NCBI GenBank assembly: GCA_022819645.1
Contig: JAJEGU010000036.1
Location: forward strand, 1 to 64,000
Source: Pseudomonadales bacterium
GTDB taxonomy: Bacteria > Pseudomonadota > Gammaproteobacteria > Pseudomonadales > Pseudohongiellaceae
Direction: 5' to 3'
DNA length: 64,000 bases
Below are positions 58,437-64,000 of this stretch, one piece after another. The stretch's first letter is position 1; every line of letters starts with the position of its first letter. Below the pieces are notes generated by a model. The model was not told the DNA's origin, did no database searches, and saw only the letters and a list, made by a program, of their open reading frames with translations. Both the position numbers and the translations under genes were made by a program.

Positions 58437-58988
58437 ATGGCGATTTCCACCCGCGAAAGAAACTTGCTGTTACTGCTGGGGGCCGTTGGAGTCGCGTTCC
58501 TGGCGAGTTATCTCTTTCCCGCCATCGGCGCCTGGAGCGAGCAACGCGGCCAGCAGGTCGAGGCGCTGGAACTCGCCCTGGACCAGGAACAGCGGCTGAT
58601 TGAAAACAGCGCCCGCTGGGCCGAAGACAGGGCCGAAGTCGAGTTGCGGGAAACCGAAATGCAGCTGGGCATTTTCTCCGGCGACACAATCCCGCTTATT
58701 GAAGCGGCGATCCAGCAGGATCTGTCGCGCTACGCCAGGGAATCGGGCCTGACGGTGAACTCGACCCGGCTTGCCGAGCGGCTGGAAACCGAAGGCTGGC
58801 TGCTGATCAGCCAGGAAATGTCCTTCCGCACCACAGAGGCCGACCGCACCGTGGCTTTTCTCGAACGCCTCGGAGAGTCCATGCCGCGGTTGCGGGTTAC
58901 AGATTTCAGCCTGAGCCGCAGCCGCACCCAGTACACCGGCGCCATTACCGTGGTGGGCTTCGCCCGCCCGGCATTCGCTGCGGACTGA
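58437..58988 (+). CDS. gspM: Type II secretion protein M
   Basis: The 183-residue protein has a short cytoplasmic N-terminus (ISTRERNLLLLLGAVGVAFL), one TM helix, a periplasmic coiled coil and a ferredoxin-like C-terminus. It starts 3 bp after the gspL stop. It matches GspM in size and layout. Confidence 0.85.
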   Translation: MAISTRERNLLLLLGAVGVAFLASYLFPAIGAWSEQRGQQVEALELALDQEQRLIENSARWAEDRAEVELRETEMQLGIFSGDTIPLIEAAIQQDLSRYARESGLTVNSTRLAERLETEGWLLISQEMSFRTTEADRTVAFLERLGESMPRLRVTDFSLSRSRTQYTGAITVVGFARPAFAAD

Positions 58989-59000
58989 CAGGAACCGAAC

Positions 59001-60464
59001 ATGACTTTCACTTCGCTCAATCTGCCGGTTTTCTCGCAACTGCTGGAGCCCGAGGGCATTGCACCCGAGCGCGATTTCGGCGAATCCGGCCAGCTTGTCT
59101 GCAACCACCTGCCCGACATCGAGCAGCGGGCCCGGATCCGCTTCATCCTCGGCGAACCGGTTCGATTCCGCATGGCCCCGGACGACGAGGTGCGGCGGCT
59201 GGCGCGGCACTGGCGCGCCGAGCTTTCGCCCAAGATCGACAATGACGACGAGGAACTGCTCGCCACGGGTTTCGAGGACGACGAGGAATTGCTCGATCTC
59301 GCTTCGGAGGCGCCGATCATCCGCCTCGTCAACCACCTTTTCGCCCGGGCCCTCGACCTCAATTCCAGCGATATCCATTTCGAGCCCGGCGAAACCAGCC
59401 TCGACGTGCGCTGCCGGGTGGACGGCATCATGACGGTGGTGGAACGCCTGCCGGTGCGAATCCATACCGCGGTGGCCTCCCGGCTCAAGCTCATGGCGCG
59501 GCTCGATATAGGCGAAAAACGCCTGCCCCAGGACGGCCGCATCAACTACCAGCTCGGCAGCAGGCAACTCGACATGCGCGTCTCCACCCTGCCGGGGGTG
59601 CATGGCGAGTCCATCGTGCTGCGCATCCTCGACCGCGGCGACATGGCGGTGGACCTCGCCGAGCTCGGCATGCCCGCCAAAGTGCTGGGCGATTACCGAT
59701 CGGTCATCGGCCAGCCACACGGGATGATCCTGATCACCGGTCCCACGGGAAGCGGCAAGACCACGACCCTCTACGCCACGCTGGAAAAAATCAGCGACGA
59801 CACCCGGAAGATCATCACCGTGGAGGACCCGGTGGAATACCAGTTGCCGGGCATTACCCAGATCCAGGTCAACTCGGCCATCGGCCTCGGTTTCGCCCAG
59901 GGACTGCGCTCGATCGTGCGGCAGGACCCGGACGTATTGATGGTGGGCGAGATCCGCGACCACGACACCGCCGAGATCGCCATCGAGTCGGCGCTGACCG
60001 GCCATCTCGTCTTCTCGACCCTGCACACCAACGATGCCGCCGGCGCCATTACCCGCCTGCAGGACATGGGCGTGGAGGGCTATCTGATCAGTTCCAGCCT
60101 GCTTGCGGTCCAGGCCCAGCGCCTTGTGCGGCGCATCTGCACCGACTGCGCCGAAGAGCGGCCGCTCAACCCGGACGAAGCCGCGGTACTGCGCATCGAC
60201 GCCGGCGACTGGCCCGCGGTGCGCCGCGGCGCGGGCTGCGAGCGTTGCGGCAATACCGGCTATCGCGGCCGCATCGGCCTGTATGAGTTGATGCCGATGA
60301 GCGACGAGATCCGCCATCGCATCGCCAGCGGCGCCGACGCCAACGAGATTCGCGAGCAGGCCATCGGCGAAGGCATGCGCACCCTGCGCCAGGACGCCCT
60401 CGACAAACTCAGGGACGGACTGACCACGCCGGAAGAAGTCGTGCGGGTGACCAGGGCGATATGA
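59001..60464 (+). CDS. gspE: Type II secretion ATPase E
   Basis: The 487-residue cytoplasmic ATPase has Walker A LITGPTGSGKTTTLYATL, the Asp box TVEDPVEYQLPGI, Walker B VGEIRDHDTAEIAI, the His box HTNDAAGAITRL, and the zinc-binding tetracysteine CTDCAEE...CERCGNTGYRGR. It powers pseudopilus assembly. gspF overlaps it by 4 bp. Confidence 0.96.
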   Translation: MTFTSLNLPVFSQLLEPEGIAPERDFGESGQLVCNHLPDIEQRARIRFILGEPVRFRMAPDDEVRRLARHWRAELSPKIDNDDEELLATGFEDDEELLDLASEAPIIRLVNHLFARALDLNSSDIHFEPGETSLDVRCRVDGIMTVVERLPVRIHTAVASRLKLMARLDIGEKRLPQDGRINYQLGSRQLDMRVSTLPGVHGESIVLRILDRGDMAVDLAELGMPAKVLGDYRSVIGQPHGMILITGPTGSGKTTTLYATLEKISDDTRKIITVEDPVEYQLPGITQIQVNSAIGLGFAQGLRSIVRQDPDVLMVGEIRDHDTAEIAIESALTGHLVFSTLHTNDAAGAITRLQDMGVEGYLISSSLLAVQAQRLVRRICTDCAEERPLNPDEAAVLRIDAGDWPAVRRGAGCERCGNTGYRGRIGLYELMPMSDEIRHRIASGADANEIREQAIGEGMRTLRQDALDKLRDGLTTPEEVVRVTRAI

Positions 60465-61666
60465 ACGAGCGGATTTTCCGATACCAGGCTTTCGACGCCG
60501 GCGGCAATCGCCAGAGCGGTTCGCTGGAAGCCGAAACCGAACGCGAGGCGGTGCGTATCCTGCAAGGCCGCAGGCTTACGCCGATCCGGATTCAGCCCGG
60601 CAAGGCGGCAAGCTGGAATTTTGAGCGGCGCAAGATTTCCCCCGCCAGCCTGCTCGATTTCACCAACGGACTTTGCACCCTGGTGGAAGCCCGGGTGCCC
60701 ATCGACCGCGCCCTGCGCCTGCTCGAGGGCATGTCCGGCTCCGCCGCCATGCGCGAGATCGTGCGCGGCTTGCTGCGGGAAGTGAAGGAGGGCAGCAGCC
60801 TCGCGGAAGCCATGGAACAGCACCCCGGGATCTTCGGCAAAATGTACGTCAATATCGTCCGCGCCGGCGAGGAAGGCGGCATCCTGCACGAATTGCTGCC
60901 CGACCTCGCCGAATTCCTCGAACGCAACGCCAGAACCCGCCAGTCGATCGTTTCGGCCATGGTCTATCCGGTGGTGCTCGTAATTACCGGCATTCTCTCG
61001 GTGGGGCTGCTGATGATTTTCGTCATTCCCCAGTTCGCCGCCATGTTCGTGGATTCCGGGGCGGAAATTCCCGCCTCGGCGGCTGCCCTGCTGGCCATGA
61101 GCGAATGGCTGCAGAATTACGGTTATCTGCTGTTGCTGCTTGCGGGGCTGGCCTTTCTCGGCTGGAAACGACTCGACGCCTCGACCGCCGGGCGCCTGCG
61201 CAAGGACGCTTTTCTGCTGTCCCTGCCCCTGCTCGGCAATTTGCTGCTATACCGCGAATGCGCCCTGTTCGCCCGCACCATGGGGGCGCTGATGGGCGCC
61301 GGGATTCCCCTGATCCGGGCCTTGCGGGTGGCCAGGGAAGTGCTCGTCAACAGCGTACTGACCGGAGAGCTCGCCCGGGTCGAAGAAGACGTGCGCGGCG
61401 GCGCCGGGCTCGGCGTGTCGCTGGAGAAGACCAACCGCTTTCCCACCCTGCTGCATCAGTTGGTCGGCGTGGGCGAAGAATCCGGCCGCACGGCGGACAT
61501 TCTGCTCAAGGCCGCGGAAACTTTCGACACGCAAGTGCGCAATCAGGTCGCCACCCTGGTTTCCGCCTTGCAGCCCGCGCTGATCATCATTCTCGCCATC
61601 GTTGTCGGTGGCATTACGATTACCATGCTTTCCGCGGTGTTCAGCATGAATACCGTGGAATTCTGA
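60461..61666 (+). CDS. gspF: Type II secretion inner-membrane protein F
   Basis: The 401-residue protein has two repeated GspF domains: LCTLVEARVPIDRALRLLE and GALMGAGIPLIRALRVARE. Three TM regions are visible, including VVLVITGILSVGLLMIFVI and ALIIILAIVVGGITITMLSA at the end. It is the inner-membrane platform. It follows gspE with an ATGA overlap. Confidence 0.96.
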   Translation: MNERIFRYQAFDAGGNRQSGSLEAETEREAVRILQGRRLTPIRIQPGKAASWNFERRKISPASLLDFTNGLCTLVEARVPIDRALRLLEGMSGSAAMREIVRGLLREVKEGSSLAEAMEQHPGIFGKMYVNIVRAGEEGGILHELLPDLAEFLERNARTRQSIVSAMVYPVVLVITGILSVGLLMIFVIPQFAAMFVDSGAEIPASAAALLAMSEWLQNYGYLLLLLAGLAFLGWKRLDASTAGRLRKDAFLLSLPLLGNLLLYRECALFARTMGALMGAGIPLIRALRVAREVLVNSVLTGELARVEEDVRGGAGLGVSLEKTNRFPTLLHQLVGVGEESGRTADILLKAAETFDTQVRNQVATLVSALQPALIIILAIVVGGITITMLSAVFSMNTVEF

Positions 61667-61682
61667 CAGGGAGACCGACGCG

Positions 61683-63860
61683 ATGCGAGTTCATTCCAGA
61701 TCCGGGCCGGGGCCGCTGGGCCTGCTGCCGCTGGCCGTTTTGCTTGCGTCCTGCGCCGGCGTAACCGACAGCGGCGGCGCGGGCGCAAACCAACCCGCGA
61801 CGCCCGCCCAGGCCGCCCAGCCGGAAGCCGCCCCCTCCGAGCCAGGGTCGCCCGGCCCGGACGCCATAACCGCGGCCCAGGCCGCGGCCGCGGCCGCCCA
61901 GCTTGAGCTGATCGATGAAATCAATCGCGACGGCTCGCTTCTTTCCGGCGGCGGCGGCGCGGATATCGCCCCGGAGCCGGTCAGCGTCGTCGGCGACGAC
62001 GTGGTGGAACTCAATTACGAGGAGGCGGACCTGCGAATCGTGCTCGAGGAACTCGCCGAAGCGCTGGATATCTCCCTGGTCATCGACCCGACCATCAACC
62101 GGACCGTGAGCCTGCGCACGGCCGAGGAACGGCCCCTGGCCCGGGAAGACATCTGGCCCCTGATGCGCCTGCTGACCCGGGACGCCGGGGTGGTCATCAA
62201 CCGGGTCGGCAATGTCTACAACGTGCGTCAGGTAAGCGCGCCCGCGCCCACCGAGTTCACCACGCCGGACAGCCTCGGCGGCAGCGGCGCCGCGCGCATC
62301 ATGCAGGTGACGCCGCTGGTCTACGTCTCGGCGGAGGCCGCCATCGAAGTCATCCGCCCGCTATTGCAGAACGAAGCCGACGTCCGGCAGTTTACCGTCA
62401 ACAATACCCTGGCGATCAGCGCCGGCCCGGAAGAACTTCAGCGCATCAACCAGTTGCTGTTACTCGTGGACGCCGACCCCTTTCTCAACCAGGGCATCCG
62501 CATTTATCCGCTGGAGAACGCCAATGCCATTGAAGTGGCCGAGGAACTCGCGGAAATCCTGCTTTTGATCGAAGGCGAGAATCCTTCCTACCAGGTCCGC
62601 GGCATCGGCCGCATCAATGCCCTGCTCGTCACCGCCCCGGCCACCCGGGGCTTCGACGAAGTCAGCCGCTGGGTGGCGATTCTCGACGCCGAAAGCCAGC
62701 AGCAGGTGGAGCAATTGTTCATGTACCGGGTCAAGAACCTGCCGGCGGTGGAGCTTGCGGGAACCCTCAGCCAGGTATTCGAGGAAGACGAGGAACCCTT
62801 GCTGCCCGGTCTGCAGGCGGAAGACGACCTGGCCGACATCGAAGAGCAGGTGAACCTGGACCTGGTGGACAACTCGGAAGACCAGAACGGCGAAGGCGAC
62901 GCCGGGGCCGCCACGCCCGCGGCCGCGGAAAGTGGAACCTCCACGGGGGTTTCCGCCAATCTGCAAGTGCGGATCGTCGCCGACGAGGCCACCAACAGCC
63001 TGCTGATCCGGGCCAGCGCCAGGGACTACCGGCAGTTGCTCACCACCATCAGCCAGCTCGACGTGGCGCCGCTGCAAGTCATGGTGAATGCCGTCATCGC
63101 CCAGGTGACCCTCAACGACGAGACTCGCTTTGGCGTCGACTGGAGCCGGGTCGCCCGGGACGCCGAACTGATGCCGCTGGAAAACACCGCGGAGACCGGT
63201 TTCGTGCCCACCCTGAACGGACTCATGTTCACCCGCAGTTTCCTCGACGGCGCGGCCCGGGTGGAAGCCACCCTGGAGGCCATCGCCCAGAACAACGAGG
63301 TGCGCCTGCTCGCCCGGCCGTCGCTGCTCGTGACCAACAATCAGGAAGGCGAAATCCAGATCGGCGCCGAAGTGCCCATCGAGGCGGGGCAGTCCATCAC
63401 CACCGGCGGCCTCTCCACCACCAATATCCAGTACCGGCCCACGGGAATCGAGCTGTACATCACGCCCCAGATCAACGAGGACGGCGTGGTGACCCTGACC
63501 ATTCGCCAGGTGCTCTCCTCGGTGGACAACGCGGCGTCCGGGGTCAACAACAACCCGGTGTTCAACAATCAGGAAATCAGCACCACCGTGGTGGTGAACA
63601 ACGGCGAGAACATCGTTCTCGGCGGCCTGATCCAGAGCGACAACGAGAACCTCAATCGCGGCGTTCCCCTGCTCAACCAGGTTCCCGTGCTGGGCAGCCT
63701 GTTTTCCTACCGGCAACTGCGCGTCGAGCGGCGCGAGTTGTTCATCGTGCTGCGGCCGGAAATCATCAACCTCAACCCCGAGGGCGGAGGTGTACAATAC
63801 TCCGACATCCTCAATCGTTTCGAACTCGTCTCCCAGTTGTTCGAGGAGGAGGAAATGTGA
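61683..63860 (+). CDS. gspD: Type II secretion secretin D (lipidated)
   Basis: The 725-residue secretin forms the outer-membrane exit pore. It starts with a lipobox (LLPLAVLLASC), then an Ala/Pro linker, an N0 domain (VVELNYEEADLRIVLEELAE), N1-N3 domains and the secretin core (LLARPSLLVTNNQEGEIQIG and ENIVLGGLIQSDNEN). An acidic insert is seen near residues 385-425. Lipidation may remove the need for a separate pilotin, as seen for some secretins. Confidence 0.95.
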   Translation: MRVHSRSGPGPLGLLPLAVLLASCAGVTDSGGAGANQPATPAQAAQPEAAPSEPGSPGPDAITAAQAAAAAAQLELIDEINRDGSLLSGGGGADIAPEPVSVVGDDVVELNYEEADLRIVLEELAEALDISLVIDPTINRTVSLRTAEERPLAREDIWPLMRLLTRDAGVVINRVGNVYNVRQVSAPAPTEFTTPDSLGGSGAARIMQVTPLVYVSAEAAIEVIRPLLQNEADVRQFTVNNTLAISAGPEELQRINQLLLLVDADPFLNQGIRIYPLENANAIEVAEELAEILLLIEGENPSYQVRGIGRINALLVTAPATRGFDEVSRWVAILDAESQQQVEQLFMYRVKNLPAVELAGTLSQVFEEDEEPLLPGLQAEDDLADIEEQVNLDLVDNSEDQNGEGDAGAATPAAAESGTSTGVSANLQVRIVADEATNSLLIRASARDYRQLLTTISQLDVAPLQVMVNAVIAQVTLNDETRFGVDWSRVARDAELMPLENTAETGFVPTLNGLMFTRSFLDGAARVEATLEAIAQNNEVRLLARPSLLVTNNQEGEIQIGAEVPIEAGQSITTGGLSTTNIQYRPTGIELYITPQINEDGVVTLTIRQVLSSVDNAASGVNNNPVFNNQEISTTVVVNNGENIVLGGLIQSDNENLNRGVPLLNQVPVLGSLFSYRQLRVERRELFIVLRPEIINLNPEGGGVQYSDILNRFELVSQLFEEEEM

Positions 63861-63901
63861 GCAGGCCAACACGGTTCCGACAAGCGACAGGAGAGCGAAT
63901 C

Positions 63902-64000
63902 ATGAATACGTCCAATCCGGGAATGCGGTCCTCCGGCTTCACCCTGATCGAGATTCTGGTGGTGATGGCAATCATCGCCATGCTCGCGGTGCTGGTGGCG
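63902..64000 (+). CDS. gspG: Type II secretion pseudopilin G, N-terminal fragment
   Basis: The first 33 codons read MNTSNPGMRSSGFTLIEILV and VMAIIAMLAVLVA before the window ends. The prepilin peptidase site G-FTLIE and hydrophobic helix are clear. GspG is the expected major pseudopilin after D, but GspH/I/J share this start, so the letter is tentative. Confidence 0.75.
   Translation, partial: MNTSNPGMRSSGFTLIEILVVMAIIAMLAVLVA

Noticed and set aside
58470-60317. 615-codon minus-strand frame opposite gspM/gspE
   Set aside because: gspE motifs are intact on the plus strand; His/Gly/Ala-rich shadow composition.

Overview
The window looks like a chromosomal piece of a high-GC gammaproteobacterium. 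The best evidence is the block 9.3-20.7 kb on the minus strand: carA-carB-greA-rlmE-ftsH-folP-glmM-tpiA-secG-tRNA-Leu(GAG). This is the classic gammaproteobacterial order, with leuU after secG. The lptM-lysA-dapF-DUF484 neighbourhood and a type II secretion operon agree with this. The core is GC-rich. Several inserted stretches are clearly AT-rich: 27.4-29.3, 37.1-42.7 and 48.4-50.9 kb.

Region by region. 0-9 kb: the edge of a DUF4338 (DruA-like) gene, then a zinc/heavy-metal block. It holds a small DUF2946-like protein, a His-rich ZnuD-type TonB receptor and a decayed ZIP importer, facing a CzcCBA-type efflux operon. 9.3-20.8 kb: the housekeeping block, whose carAB leader looks like an attenuator. 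20.9-27.4 kb: a lipoprotein, a CBS protein, a ModF-like double ABC ATPase, a cytochrome c, an SDR, a thiolase-like protein and an AlkA-type glycosylase. This region also holds a duplicated two-hairpin repeat and an array of five hairpins. 27.4-34.2 kb: an accessory region with a nonsense-mutated glycosyltransferase coupled to a sulfotransferase, a HipBA toxin-antitoxin pair with a 41-bp palindrome, and a 1051-residue three-domain glycosyltransferase. 34.2-42.6 kb: DUF484-dapF-lysA, then an AT-rich island carrying an internally deleted IS1380 element, then an LptM-like lipoprotein. The island appears to have split an ancestral lptM-lysA pair.

42.7-47.4 kb: a xylose module with an SSS-family symporter diverging from xylB-xylA. 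Uptake, isomerisation and phosphorylation of D-xylose would be encoded together. 47.4-50.7 kb: a second accessory patch with VapBC, a NYN-domain nuclease and an AT-rich PLD/HKD-domain protein. I consider this pair the best candidate for an undescribed, possibly defence-related, unit. 51.0-54.8 kb: a Gld-type ABC exporter (ATPase, permease, GldG-like). 54.9-57.0 kb: an OmpR-type two-component pair. 57.2-64.0 kb: a type II secretion operon in the order L-M-E-F-D-G, which runs off the right edge.

Identifications rest on reading translated sequences and motifs by eye. No database search was possible, so gene symbols reflect recognised family features and synteny.
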